Positions 1-8,897 of a stretch of 64,000 bases of DNA are shown here, piece by piece; the stretch's first letter is position 1, and every line of letters starts with the position of its first letter. The DNA is taken from assembly GCF_020923495.1 (NCBI RefSeq), contig NZ_CP064048.1:1452001-1516000 (forward strand), read 5' to 3'. Made by a program: the position numbers and the translations under genes. The notes beneath the pieces were generated by a model, which was not told the DNA's origin, did not search any database, and saw nothing but the letters and a program-made list of their open reading frames with translations. This DNA is from Brevibacillus sedimenti. GTDB taxonomy: Bacteria > Bacillota > Bacilli > Brevibacillales > Brevibacillaceae.

Positions 1-1
1 G

Positions 2-1069
2 GGCTTTACCACCGAAGTGACGGAAGAAGAACTGAAGAAATTGACGTCGGACAAGTCCTTGAAAGTTACGCTGGTCAACACGCTGTCGATTGCCGAGTTC
101 CAGGAGGAGGGGCGCGTCGAGGCAATGGCGACTCCTTCCGACCGAACGCCTTGGGGGATCGAAGCAATTTATCGGAATTCGTCGATCCAATCCACCAGCG
201 GCGGCAAAGGGATTCGCGTAGCCGTCCTGGATACCGGCGCCTATACCGCGCATCCTGACCTGTCGGCCAATGTGGAGCAGTGCTACAACTTCACTACGAG
301 TTCGCCTGTCGTGAATGGTTGCGCAGATGGCAACGGACATGGGACCCACGTTGCGGGTACCATCCTCGCCAACGGAGGAGGAGGCAGCGGCATTTACGGC
401 GTCGCTCCGGAGGCCAAGCTGTGGGCGTATAAAGTGCTGAGTGACGGGGGCAGCGGGTATGCGGATGATATCGCCTACGCGATCCGCTACGCCGCTGATC
501 AAGGCGTCAGCAAAGGGGTAAAAGTGGTGATTTCCATGTCGCTTGGCTCCTCCGCGAAGGATTCGTTGATTGCCAATGCCGTGACCTATGCCCAGCAGCG
601 AGGAGCGCTGGTGGTAGCGGCAGCCGGTAATTCCGGTCCTTCCGCCAATACGATCGGCTATCCGGGAGGGTTGAAGGATGCCGTAGCAGTAGCCGCTCTG
701 GAAAATGTACAGCAAAACGGCACGTATCGTGTGGCTGACTTCTCTTCCCGGGGTAATCCGTCAACGGCCGGCGATTACGTGATTCAGGAGCGGGATGTGG
801 AAGTATCCGCGCCGGGACGGTCGGTCGAATCGACGTGGCCCAATGGCGGATATAACACCATTAGCGGTACGTCCATGGCAACGCCGCATATCTCCGGATT
901 GGCAGCCAAAATCTGGGCGTCGAATCCGACATGGAGCAATAACGATGTCCGTGCGGAGCTGCAAAAACGCGCGAAAGCAAATGACATCAAGGGAGGCATC
1001 AGCGCGGGGACAGGCGATGACATTGCTTCCGGCTTCGGATTCCCGACCGTCCAGGCTGGTGATCAATAA
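2..1069 (+). CDS. Subtilisin-like serine protease (S8), 5' end outside window
   Basis: This is a secreted-type subtilase that hydrolyses peptide bonds. The frame is open to the left edge, so the signal peptide and most of the propeptide lie outside; a GTG at 17 is in frame but has no ribosome binding site. Counting from that GTG, the catalytic triad is Asp72 (VAVLDTG), His108 (GHGTHVAG) and Ser286 (SGTSMATPH), with the oxyanion-hole Asn in AAAGNSG. The catalytic domain covers about residues 45-335 and no C-terminal extension follows, as in small subtilisins. Residues 1-40 look like the end of an inhibitor I9 propeptide. A strong terminator follows. The family is certain; the substrate is unknown. 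Confidence 0.93.
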   Translation, partial: GFTTEVTEEELKKLTSDKSLKVTLVNTLSIAEFQEEGRVEAMATPSDRTPWGIEAIYRNSSIQSTSGGKGIRVAVLDTGAYTAHPDLSANVEQCYNFTTSSPVVNGCADGNGHGTHVAGTILANGGGGSGIYGVAPEAKLWAYKVLSDGGSGYADDIAYAIRYAADQGVSKGVKVVISMSLGSSAKDSLIANAVTYAQQRGALVVAAAGNSGPSANTIGYPGGLKDAVAVAALENVQQNGTYRVADFSSRGNPSTAGDYVIQERDVEVSAPGRSVESTWPNGGYNTISGTSMATPHISGLAAKIWASNPTWSNNDVRAELQKRAKANDIKGGISAGTGDDIASGFGFPTVQAGDQ

Positions 1070-1138
1070 GCAAAGAAAATCAGCTGCCTGATCTGATGCG
1101 AAAAAAAGCCTGCACAACATGGGTCAACAGGCAGGACT

Positions 1139-1173
1139 CCCCGGCACAGTATAAGTCTGTGCCGGGGTTTTTT
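1139..1173 (+). terminator. Intrinsic terminator of the subtilase gene
   Basis: An 11-bp perfect stem (CCCCGGCACAG with its complement) closes a 7-nt loop and is followed by six T residues. Confidence 0.88.
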
Positions 1174-1269
1174 GTTCAGCAGCCGATGTCTTCCGAGTTC
1201 CGATACAGCTGATGCCGCACGCTGCAGCGCCCGACAACGGGCTTTTTTGTTTGGGTGCAATTCCACCAT

Positions 1270-1298
1270 TTGACAATGGGGCGCTTACGTAATAAAAT
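1270..1298 (+). promoter_or_regulatory. Sigma-A promoter of the winged-helix/clpP cluster
   Basis: TTGACA at 1270-1275 and TAAAAT at 1293-1298 are separated by 17 bp. Transcription should start near 1305, which argues against the in-frame GTG at 1307 as the start of the next gene. Confidence 0.8.
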
Positions 1299-1336
1299 GT
1301 TTTTACGTGAATGAATCCTTTTCTGAGGTGTTCAAT

Positions 1337-1930
1337 GTGGAACAGGAAGTGTTGGAAACATACGTGGTCGAGACGCCGGAGCAGGCGATGGCCCTGCTCA
1401 ACCCGCTTCGCGCAGAAATCCTGAGCCGGCTTGTCGAGCCTGCCTCCGCCGCCGAGGTGGCCCGCGGCATCAACGAAATCCCGCAGCGGGTCAACTACCA
1501 TCTCAAGGCGCTGGAAAAAGTGGGCCTGGTGCGCCGGGTCGGCACCCGGAATGTCCGCAATCTGGTCGAAGTCCTGTACCAGGCGATCGCGCGGACGTAC
1601 GTCCTGTCAGAGACGCTGAACTGGCCGAAGGAAACCGTTCAGCGCATCAAAGACCAAGGCTCCTTGTCGCACCTGGTCACCATGGCGGAGCGGATCAAGC
1701 GGGACTCGCTGCTCTTGATGGAGCGGTCCGACCGGGATGACGAGATTCCCAGCGCCACGCTGGACACCAGTATCCGGCTGGCCGGCCCGGAACAGCGAAG
1801 CGCCTTTGTCCGTGAATACGTGGAACTGGTCAACCGACTGGTGGAGAAGTACCAGTCAGCAGACGGGGAGGACAGCTATAAGGTGGTGCTGGCCGTCTAC
1901 CCGCAGCTTTCACAAGGAGGAGAAGAATGA
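1337..1930 (+). CDS. ArsR-like winged-helix transcriptional regulator
   Basis: This 197-residue cytoplasmic protein has an N-terminal winged helix of the HTH_20/ArsR type: an ALLNPLRAEILSRL helix, a recognition region around AAEVARGINEIPQRVNYHLK and a wing at GLVRRVGTRN. The C-terminal 100 residues are helical and unassigned. The GTG at 1337 is preferred because GAGGTG lies six bases upstream; an in-frame GTG at 1307 would sit on the expected transcription start. The stop overlaps the next start (ATGA type), so the two genes are probably translationally coupled, and clpP follows. A role in regulating this cluster is an inference. Confidence 0.8.
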   Translation: MEQEVLETYVVETPEQAMALLNPLRAEILSRLVEPASAAEVARGINEIPQRVNYHLKALEKVGLVRRVGTRNVRNLVEVLYQAIARTYVLSETLNWPKETVQRIKDQGSLSHLVTMAERIKRDSLLLMERSDRDDEIPSATLDTSIRLAGPEQRSAFVREYVELVNRLVEKYQSADGEDSYKVVLAVYPQLSQGGEE

Positions 1931-2172
1931 TGAGACCGCAGGCAAAACCGCAATCTGTCGTCGTGTGGGAAACGGGCGCCGAACGGAACGGCAGTGTCGT
2001 TTCCCTGCCCGCGCACAAAGTCGGGGAGACAGGCAGGACACAGGAGGCCACGGTCACCCGATGGACGGTGGGGCCGGAAGAACGGCCGGCCACCGTGACC
2101 GTTGTCTCATCCGGCTTTGGCGAGGAAAAAGCAGCCGCGCCGCAAGCTGTGCTCATGCGTTTGGCGGCATAG
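1927..2172 (+). CDS. Small hypothetical protein, 81 aa
   Basis: The start overlaps the stop of the winged-helix gene and is preceded by AAGGAGGAG, so translation is well supported. The protein has no membrane segment, no cysteines and no motif I recognise; it is rich in Val, Thr, Glu and Ala and may be beta-rich. A gap of 94 bases separates it from clpP. Its place between a regulator and a protease subunit suggests a linked role, perhaps as a modulator or substrate, but no function can be assigned. Confidence 0.55.
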   Translation: MMRPQAKPQSVVVWETGAERNGSVVSLPAHKVGETGRTQEATVTRWTVGPEERPATVTVVSSGFGEEKAAAPQAVLMRLAA

Positions 2173-2266
2173 CGGAGGCTTGCCCGGGCCGGCTGGGGAA
2201 AGTGCATCTGCCGTCTGTCGCCGCAGCCCATCGCCATCCATTCAAGTCCGTAAAGGGGGCATTCTG

Positions 2267-2848
2267 ATGAATCTCGTACCGGTTGTCGTGGAACAGACGA
2301 ATTACGGAGAGAGATCGTATGACATTTACTCCCGCCTGTTGAAAGACCGGATTGTTTTTCTCGGCAGCGCCATTGACGATCAAGTGGCGAACACCGTCGT
2401 CGCCCAGTTGCTGTTTCTCGCAGCGGAGGACCCGGACAAGGACATCCACCTCTACATCAACTCTCCGGGCGGTTCGGTCACGGCCGGGATGGCCATCTTC
2501 GACACGATGCAGTTCATCAAGCCGGACGTTTCCACCATCTGCGTCGGTCTGGCCGCGTCCATGGGCGCTGTGCTGCTGGTGGCCGGTGCCCCGGGCAAAC
2601 GCTACGCCCTGCCCAACGCGGAGATGATGATTCACCAGCCGTGGGGCGGCAGCCAGGGGCAGGCGAGCGACATCAAGATCCAGGCGGAGCGCATTTTGCA
2701 GCAGCGCCGCATGCTGTACCGCATCATTTCCGAACGCACCGGACAGCCGCTGGAAAAGATCGAGCGCGACGCAGACCGCGACTTTTTCCTGTCTGCCGAA
2801 GAGGCCAAGGCGTACGGCCTGATCGACAAGGTCATCGAACGGCTGTAA
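2267..2848 (+). CDS. clpP: ClpP-type ATP-dependent protease proteolytic subunit
   Basis: This 193-residue serine peptidase should form the tetradecameric proteolytic chamber that works with Clp ATPases. The catalytic triad is at the usual positions: Ser98 (GLAASMGA), His123 (MMIHQP) and Asp172 (DADRDFF). The ATG at 2267 follows AAAGGGGGC, and [25 protein letters not shown] matches typical ClpP starts. The frame is open further upstream but that stretch does not look like ClpP. A Clp ATPase is not adjacent. Clustering with an ArsR-like gene rather than standing alone suggests this is an accessory ClpP paralogue; that is inference. Confidence 0.93.
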   Translation: MNLVPVVVEQTNYGERSYDIYSRLLKDRIVFLGSAIDDQVANTVVAQLLFLAAEDPDKDIHLYINSPGGSVTAGMAIFDTMQFIKPDVSTICVGLAASMGAVLLVAGAPGKRYALPNAEMMIHQPWGGSQGQASDIKIQAERILQQRRMLYRIISERTGQPLEKIERDADRDFFLSAEEAKAYGLIDKVIERL

Positions 2849-2921
2849 CGGAGGGGGAACCGGAATAAACCTGCTGGTGTTGGGCGGAACGCTGGAGGGA
2901 ATGGGAGCACTGCGGCCCGGA

Positions 2922-3287
2922 TCAGAGGGGTGTCGCGAGAGGGCGATCCAGCTGCACTTTCACGTTGCTTCCGTTCACTTCCACGTATCCGTTCGGGAGG
3001 GGAATCCGGCGGTTTACCTTTTGCCGGATCAGCTCCTGGATGGCCGAGACCGCTTGGGCGGACGGGGCGAATGCATTCACGGCCTCGCAGACGGTCTGCA
3101 CGCTTTGGGGATAGCTGATCTCGGCGGTCAAAAACACGGTGGCGCGCTGCTCTTCAAACTGAACATACCCCGAGATCGCCTTGTCTTTGGAAAAGAGAAT
3201 GCGGTTATCCTTTACGTCCAGGTCAAAATCGGAAGCGAGCATGAATTGCTGGAAGGGAGACGGGGTGTGACGCAGCAGGGTCTGCAC
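2922..3287 (-). CDS. Hypothetical protein, C-terminal part of a possible split gene
   Basis: This frame of 121 residues reads like a soluble beta-rich domain (LASDFDLDVKDNRILF... GYVQFEEQRATVFLTAEI... RRIPLPNGYVEVNGSNVKVQLD). Alternation of that kind occurs in LmeA/DUF2993-type lipid-binding or YpmS-like proteins; that resemblance is weak and from memory. A GTG at 3287 has GGCGGAG at good spacing, so independent translation is possible. However, its upstream neighbour in another frame supplies exactly the membrane anchor such a protein would need, and the two overlap by 76 bases. See the separate finding on a possible frameshift. Confidence 0.5.
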   Translation of the reverse strand: MQTLLRHTPSPFQQFMLASDFDLDVKDNRILFSKDKAISGYVQFEEQRATVFLTAEISYPQSVQTVCEAVNAFAPSAQAVSAIQELIRQKVNRRIPLPNGYVEVNGSNVKVQLDRPLATPL

Positions 3288-3484
3288 GTCATCTCCGCCC
3301 CGAGCAAGAGCGTCCCGATCAGCAGCGCTTTTCCGCTGATCAGGCCGGCGAAATACCGTTTTGAGAGCGCCCGTTTCGCCTTTTTGTACATGGCGCGCAG
3401 CATGGCGCGGACGGAGAAGACGATCAAGCCGAGTGCGATCAACAGCAGGATCATGGATGTAGTGTCTTGCGGCAGCAGAAACAT
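3212..3484 (-). CDS. Small membrane protein or N-terminal part of a split gene
   Basis: The ATG at 3484 is preceded by GAGAGG. The product begins with about 10 polar residues, then a hydrophobic segment (SMILLLIALGLIVFSV), a Lys/Arg-rich stretch (KKAKRALSKRYFAG) and a second hydrophobic run (ALLIGTLLLGAEM). The last 20 residues are Cys/Pro/Ser-rich and look like out-of-frame translation, so the real protein may continue in the frame of the 2922-3287 reading frame. Function unknown. Confidence 0.45.
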   Translation of the reverse strand: MFLLPQDTTSMILLLIALGLIVFSVRAMLRAMYKKAKRALSKRYFAGLISGKALLIGTLLLGAEMTCRPCCVTPRLPSSNSCSLPILTWT

Positions 3485-3586
3485 GAACGACCTCTCCCTG
3501 TTGATGGATTCAGCGAAACATACGTTCCTATTGTACCGGGTTTGCCCTGTCATGGGAATACAATCAAGCGCGGCATGTGAAAATGA

Positions 3587-3635
3587 AAACAGGGACCGCC
3601 TCTTCCTCCCGTGGGAGAAAGGGCTGTCCCTGTTT
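3587..3635 (-). terminator. Possible terminator of the Vpr-like subtilase gene
   Basis: AAACAGGGAC and GTCCCTGTTT form a 10-bp outer stem with an inner CTCC/GGAG pairing. On the minus strand it is followed by a short, interrupted T-run. Confidence 0.5.
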
Positions 3636-3660
3636 GCTTATGGACGTGGAAGGCAGGGGA

Positions 3661-6600
3661 TTACTCCTGCCCCTTCAATGTGACTTTGACCTTCACCGTT
3701 TCCTGCTCGTCCGGATTTTCTTTGGAGGAAATGGTGATGTAGAGCGTGACCGTTTCGCTGTCCGTTTCCGGAAGGGCCACGAGAATGCCATCGTTATCAA
3801 TCAGCTCTGGCTTGGAGCTTTTGGTGACTGCGTAGGTGACGTCCTCGGATTCAGTCGGCAGCGCCAGGACTGCTTCCCCGATCGTCTCCGTGTTGACGAT
3901 GTCCGCCTGGAACGCAGCTGCGGTCTCTTTCAGGCTGCTGCGCGCCTCTGACGCTGCAAACTCGTCGAACACCGGCTCTTTTACCCGCAGGGCTTTCCAC
4001 AGCTCGTAGATGTCCAGCACTTGTCCGGTTTCCGGATCGATGACGTAGGCGACGAGGCGCAGCTTGTACTTGCCAGGCGGCAGCATCCTCGGCACCAGCG
4101 AACCGGTGACGTACGTGCCGTCAATGTTGGAGATGGTAAACGGCCCCGGTTCAAATGGTTCGAAGTCGTTGAAGCGGACAGCCATCGTACCGATGTACGT
4201 GTCGTCCAGGCTCCACGCCTCCAGTTCGATCAGGTTGACTCCGGTCGCCTGGAGCTCTGCCTCTACGGTAATGGTGTCATCCTTGCCGTCCCCGTCGGGA
4301 GAGAGGATGGAGCTGGAGAGTTTCATGTCGGCCAGACCGAAGTGGGTGTCCTCCGGTTTTTCGCCGACGTGGACGACGAACGGCACATGCAGGTCCGGGT
4401 ACCTCTCGTCCCTGCTCCTCAGCACCACTTCCCCTTCGTACACGCCTTCCTCGGCGTCTTTGTCGGGTGCGAGGCTGAGCGTAAACTTGGTCCGTTTCTT
4501 CGCTTTGGCGGAAATCGTATCGCTCGACAGCTTCACCTTGATGTCGCGGACGTCAGGTGTTTCTTTCGGATGCCACGGGTCGGTGGTAACGGCGGTGTGC
4601 ATGATCACTTCGGCATCGTAGGTGACGTCCACTCTTGACGTGTTTTTCAGCTGCAGGGTCTTGGTGACCGGTGCGCTGCCCGGTTTCATCAGGCCAAAGC
4701 TGGTATTGGCGGTGTAATTGTTGATCGTCTCCGGCTCATAGTCTTCGTTGAGGATGGTCACCGGCTCCACGACTTGCAGCACGGCCGGGGTCTTCATTGC
4801 AGCCAGACCGTTAACGCGCCCGGCTCCCTGGGAGTAAACATCATACAGGGTGCCCTCCTCGTCGTAGAGGCGTTCCGCCGTATTGGCGAGCGCTGCTTTG
4901 ACCTCAAACGGGGTCCACTCCGGATGGGCCTGCTTCAACAGCAGCGCCAGGCCGGCCACGTGCGGCGTCGCCATGCTGGTGCCGTTGAAGCGGGCGTACG
5001 CCTTGTCGTACTGGGCGCCTTCAATCAGCTTGCCCCAGGCGGGTACGCTGGAGAGGATGGAGACGCCAGGAGCGGTGACGTCCGGCTTGATGGCGTAGTT
5101 GTCGCCCATGACCGGACCGCGCGAACTGAATCCGGCCACCTTGTCGCCGGGATCGTTGGTGGTCGGGTAGTCGCCGGAGAAGGTAAACGTCAGGGTCTGG
5201 GCCTTTTCCGGATCGCTCAGCAGTTCCTTGGCCAGCGCTCGGCCTTCCACCCCTCTCATGTCAAAGGTGGGAATCCCCTCTATTTGATCGCCCAGGATGG
5301 TGTCGATGTAATCCCCGCGTTCCTGGGGCGGGAGATCCAGGTCGGCCAGTCCGTCGCCGTCCTTGTCGTTGCCGTTGAAGATGACGATGGCGGCTGCGCC
5401 GGCTTTCTTGGCGTTGAGAATCTTGTCCGTAAACGCAAGCGTGCCGCGGGAGACAAGCGCTACCTTGCCCTTTACGTCTACATTGGCAAAGTCCTGAGCG
5501 GAACCCAGGTTGGCGTACACGACCGGCAGCGGATCGGTGCCGATCAGATCACGGAAGTTGTTTTGATTAATCTGCCATGCCATCACGTGGAAGTTGTAGG
5601 TGTCGCCAAAAGACGACGTGGCAGAGGCGTCGTACAGCACGCTTGGCGGTGTCACTGCGCCTACCGTGATGGGCAGTTTGGCTCCGGCCGGCGAACCAGC
5701 CGTATAGTAGTAGCGGCCCGGCTCGTCTTGTGCCGAGTTGCCGTTGGCGATGACGGTGATCACGCCTGCCCGCATGGCGTTGTTCACCGCGATCGAATCG
5801 GGGGAGTCGGCGTTCTTTTCCATGGCGGCGCCGAGCGACAGGTTGATGACGTCCATGCCGTCTCTCACTGCTTTTTCGATGCCGTCGATTACCTGCGCGG
5901 AACTGCCGCCGTCACGGCCCAATACGCGGTACACATAGAGGTCGGCTGCGTAGGCAACCCCTTTTACCTGTACGTCGGAATCCTTGTTTTTGGCCCGGCC
6001 GACGATGGTGCCGGCGACGTGCGTGCCGTGGGAAGAGCCTTCGTATCCCGTTCCCCTGCGGTCGTCATCCGGGGAGATGGGCGCTTCCTCGTAGGGGTCC
6101 TTGTCGTTGTCAAACGAATCGTAGCCGCCTTTGTAGGCATCCTTCAGGTCTGGATGCAGGTAGTCGACACCGGTGTCGATCACCCCGACCTTCAATCCTC
6201 TGCCGTCCAGCCCCTCTTTCCACATGTCGAGGACACCGATCTGCTTCAGCGGAGCGATGTCGTATTTGTACGAACCGCTATCGGCCGTTTCCACATCGGG
6301 GACGGAGTAGGTGGTGTTTTCATAGACAGCCTGGACCTGGGGCAGTTCAGCCAGCTTGGGAATCTGGTTGGCCGGCAGGGTCAGCTCCATGCCGTTGAAT
6401 ACGAGGGAAAACTGGCGCTCTACATCAAGGTCGATGTTCTTTTTTCGCGCTTCTTTCAGGAAAGAAGACTGTTCCCGTGCGACCCGGCTCTCCTGTGAAC
6501 TGGTCGAGCGGGAGCCGCGGCGGTATTCCTGCGATACGGCCGCCGGTTCCGATTTGAACTGGACGATGACGCTCACCTTTTTGTCGGATTTCGTGTTGAG

Positions 6601-6780
6601 ACGGGGAGAGATTTTGGCTGTCCGGGTCCCTTCGGTGACGACTGCGTTGGTGACGCTGTTCAGCTTGGACAGTTCCTGTCTGCTCAGCTTCTCTGAGGCG
6701 TACACGTTGTACGGCAGGGACGTGAGCAGCAGGACAGCTGCGAGAGAGAGCGAGGCAACGGTTTTGCTCGTTTTTTTCAC
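3661..6780 (-). CDS. Large secreted subtilase with PA domain (Vpr-like)
   Basis: This 1039-residue extracellular serine protease starts at GTG 6780, seven bases after AGGAGG; an in-frame ATG at 6882 would put 34 residues before the signal peptide. Domains in order are a signal peptide (1-29, KKTSKTVASLSLAAVLLL, cleavage near YAS), an I9 propeptide (about 55-165), and an S8 catalytic domain with Asp202 (VIDTGVDY), His251 (SHGTHVAGT) and Ser602 (NGTSMATPHVAG). A PA insert (about 410-530, VSRGTLAFTDKILNAKKAGA) sits between His and Ser. The 400-residue C-terminal part contains Fn3-like beta domains and a DGDGKDD calcium-type motif. It should digest proteins outside the cell. Confidence 0.95.
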   Translation of the reverse strand: MKKTSKTVASLSLAAVLLLTSLPYNVYASEKLSRQELSKLNSVTNAVVTEGTRTAKISPRLNTKSDKKVSVIVQFKSEPAAVSQEYRRGSRSTSSQESRVAREQSSFLKEARKKNIDLDVERQFSLVFNGMELTLPANQIPKLAELPQVQAVYENTTYSVPDVETADSGSYKYDIAPLKQIGVLDMWKEGLDGRGLKVGVIDTGVDYLHPDLKDAYKGGYDSFDNDKDPYEEAPISPDDDRRGTGYEGSSHGTHVAGTIVGRAKNKDSDVQVKGVAYAADLYVYRVLGRDGGSSAQVIDGIEKAVRDGMDVINLSLGAAMEKNADSPDSIAVNNAMRAGVITVIANGNSAQDEPGRYYYTAGSPAGAKLPITVGAVTPPSVLYDASATSSFGDTYNFHVMAWQINQNNFRDLIGTDPLPVVYANLGSAQDFANVDVKGKVALVSRGTLAFTDKILNAKKAGAAAIVIFNGNDKDGDGLADLDLPPQERGDYIDTILGDQIEGIPTFDMRGVEGRALAKELLSDPEKAQTLTFTFSGDYPTTNDPGDKVAGFSSRGPVMGDNYAIKPDVTAPGVSILSSVPAWGKLIEGAQYDKAYARFNGTSMATPHVAGLALLLKQAHPEWTPFEVKAALANTAERLYDEEGTLYDVYSQGAGRVNGLAAMKTPAVLQVVEPVTILNEDYEPETINNYTANTSFGLMKPGSAPVTKTLQLKNTSRVDVTYDAEVIMHTAVTTDPWHPKETPDVRDIKVKLSSDTISAKAKKRTKFTLSLAPDKDAEEGVYEGEVVLRSRDERYPDLHVPFVVHVGEKPEDTHFGLADMKLSSSILSPDGDGKDDTITVEAELQATGVNLIELEAWSLDDTYIGTMAVRFNDFEPFEPGPFTISNIDGTYVTGSLVPRMLPPGKYKLRLVAYVIDPETGQVLDIYELWKALRVKEPVFDEFAASEARSSLKETAAAFQADIVNTETIGEAVLALPTESEDVTYAVTKSSKPELIDNDGILVALPETDSETVTLYITISSKENPDEQETVKVKVTLKGQE

Positions 6781-6924
6781 ACTTTCTCCTCCTACCAAAA
6801 AATAAAAATTCATAAAGTCGCTATTGGTTTTCGGTATTGTGGAAGAGATTTCCTTGTTAAAAAAATTCTTTTTTTTCGCCATATTTCGATAAAAATTTTC
6901 CTATTTTTACAGGGGGACAGAGAC

Positions 6925-6958
6925 AAAAAAACATCCCCCTTCCGCGGGGAAAGGGGGA
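6925..6958 (-). terminator. Terminator of the 6973-8628 gene
   Basis: A C/G-rich hairpin (TCCCCCTTCC pairing with GGAAAGGGGGA, one bulge) is followed by seven T residues on the minus strand. Confidence 0.75.
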
Positions 6959-6972
6959 CTCGCATCCAAGCG

Positions 6973-8628
6973 TCATGGCATCAGCATGGCCGGCATCAAT
7001 TCCTGGAACAAATCCTGGTGCTTCATCATGAGGGACTGCGCGGCCGTGCCCGCTTCCTGCTGGATGGACATGATTTCTTCGTCGGTCACTGTTGCGATGT
7101 TGACGGCATTTTCCGGGGTCATGGCCGGAATGTTGAGCGGCTTTCCAAACGCTTCCTTCACTTTTACGTTCAGGCTGATGCCCTTCGGCATGTCGGGCGC
7201 TGCATTGTCGAAATTCAGCTTGATCGTGCCTTCGGAATCGCGTCCGCTGTCGGTTTTTGTCGTCGAGAAGCGGCCGGAGAGGGCAATGTCTTCCGGATGA
7301 TCCTCGCTCTTCAGGTTCAGCGTGAAGTCGTAGGTGCCCGTCTCTTTTTTGTCCTGCTTGCTGATTTCGAACGTGGTGGACAGATCCAGTTTCGCTTCCC
7401 GTTCGACGTTTACCAGGACGCCGATGGTGCCGGTCGTTTTGTCGCTGTGCGTGGTGCCTTTGTAGCGGAACGTCATCTCGCCTTTTTCGCCGTGGTCGTC
7501 GACATACAGGGAGTAGCGGCGGTACTTGTCGGCTCCGTTGGCAAAGGCGACGCTTTGCCAGAGGTTTTGCTCTTCCTTGCCCTGTTTGCCGGTGATCATC
7601 AGCTTGCGGGAGAGGATTTCATCGTCGCTGTTGATGAGCATCACCATTTTGAGCTGGTCGTTCGTGCCAGTGGTCCTTTTCAAATCGGCCAACATGTCGT
7701 CAAACACCTTGACGTATTCTTTCTTGAACTCCTCTTTGGACAGTTCCTCCACGTCCTGATACCCGCTGTCTTTCAGCAGCGAGGCGACGTTGTGGTAGCG
7801 GCCATAGACCAGGTCGAACAGCTTGTCGTCGGATTTGGCCTTTTCCGCTATTTTCGTCATAAGTGCTTTTGCTTCCTCGTCGGTGAAGGTGACGGTCACC
7901 TCGCGGACGCTCGTCTGGTAGCCTTCCTCGGAGAAGGAGGCGTTCTTGTTCATCGTCACCTGGCTGTCTTTCAGGCTTTCCGCGTACAGGAGCGCATACG
8001 GCTTGATCACGTCGGCCACTTCATCGCGGGGGACTTTCACTGCCTCGTACAGGTCGCGGGGCGTGATCAGGCGCTTGGGCAGCTCTTCGCCAAATCGCTC
8101 CTTGATCGTGTCGCGGTCTTTCAGGTCCACGTAACCGTATTTGGGGTAAAAGTCCGGGAGCCGGAAGCCTATTTTGGTGTCATCGATGAAATAGTCCAGC
8201 GTAAGGAGCTTGCGGTCTTTCAGATGCACCTCCACACCGCCGGACTGCTGCCGCTTGGACTCGTCCACGTTGGACTGGATTACCAGTTTGGCGCTTTTCA
8301 AGAGGTCCAGGATTTTTTCGGCCTGCGGGTTGGGAGGAGTGCCGTCGACGGTGATTTGACTCAGTTCGGTCGTGGAGTGAACCGGTTTTTCCAGGTACGG
8401 CTTGATGTACTCTTCGTATTCGTTAAAAGATTGGGAAATATCGTCGGACAACTGGGCAAAGTTGTTTGCCTCCGCCTCCAGATAGACCGTTTTGGCGCTT
8501 TTGAACAAATCCAGCTTGGCGTACGCTGTGCCCAGTCCGCCCAGCACCGCGATCCCGGCCGCCCCGATCACGAGCAGAGTCTTCTTGAAGCGTTTGCGCG
8601 GCGGAATCACGTTTGTAGTGGTTTCCAT
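6973..8628 (-). CDS. Membrane-anchored or secreted protein of unknown function
   Basis: The ATG at 8628 has AAGGAGG at good spacing; the frame is open far upstream but that part is not protein-like. The 551-residue product has a basic N-terminus (PPRKRFKK), one hydrophobic segment (about 16-36, LLVIGAAGIAVLGGLGTAYA) and a long extracytoplasmic part of alternating charged helices and beta strands. There is no lipobox cysteine. The layout recalls Bacillus DUF6583-like surface proteins (from memory, uncertain). It has its own terminator and so appears monocistronic. No catalytic motif is visible. Confidence 0.75.
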   Translation of the reverse strand: METTTNVIPPRKRFKKTLLVIGAAGIAVLGGLGTAYAKLDLFKSAKTVYLEAEANNFAQLSDDISQSFNEYEEYIKPYLEKPVHSTTELSQITVDGTPPNPQAEKILDLLKSAKLVIQSNVDESKRQQSGGVEVHLKDRKLLTLDYFIDDTKIGFRLPDFYPKYGYVDLKDRDTIKERFGEELPKRLITPRDLYEAVKVPRDEVADVIKPYALLYAESLKDSQVTMNKNASFSEEGYQTSVREVTVTFTDEEAKALMTKIAEKAKSDDKLFDLVYGRYHNVASLLKDSGYQDVEELSKEEFKKEYVKVFDDMLADLKRTTGTNDQLKMVMLINSDDEILSRKLMITGKQGKEEQNLWQSVAFANGADKYRRYSLYVDDHGEKGEMTFRYKGTTHSDKTTGTIGVLVNVEREAKLDLSTTFEISKQDKKETGTYDFTLNLKSEDHPEDIALSGRFSTTKTDSGRDSEGTIKLNFDNAAPDMPKGISLNVKVKEAFGKPLNIPAMTPENAVNIATVTDEEIMSIQQEAGTAAQSLMMKHQDLFQELMPAMLMP

Positions 8629-8897
8629 AATGTTCCTCCTTGTATGGTTTCTCTTCACTATATGGGGCGCTGTGGATAGGATTTTTCCCCCGACACCGTA
8701 TTGTACCACAAGCAAGTGGAAATAATGCCCATATTTTTGAAAAAATTTATTAATAAAAGGAAAATCATACAGGGAATATGAGGAGGAACAACCATGTTTC
8801 GGATTGGGCAGCTGGCGTACCTGCAGCGGGAAAACAGGACGTACTGCCGATTGGGCAGAATGATATAACGCATGGTTATCATGAAGGAGGGAGCGCC

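Noticed and set aside
2102..2266. Upstream in-frame extension of clpP
   Set aside because: It overlaps the small upstream gene and lacks resemblance to ClpP; the ATG at 2267 fits the family and its binding site.
4774..6498. 574-codon frame antisense to the large subtilase
   Set aside because: It mirrors the high-GC codon pattern of the real gene and has no ribosome binding site or recognisable domain.
7018..8679. 553-codon frame antisense to the 6973-8628 gene
   Set aside because: The product is Val/Phe/His-rich with no domain, and the opposite strand has a clear start, signal segment and terminator.
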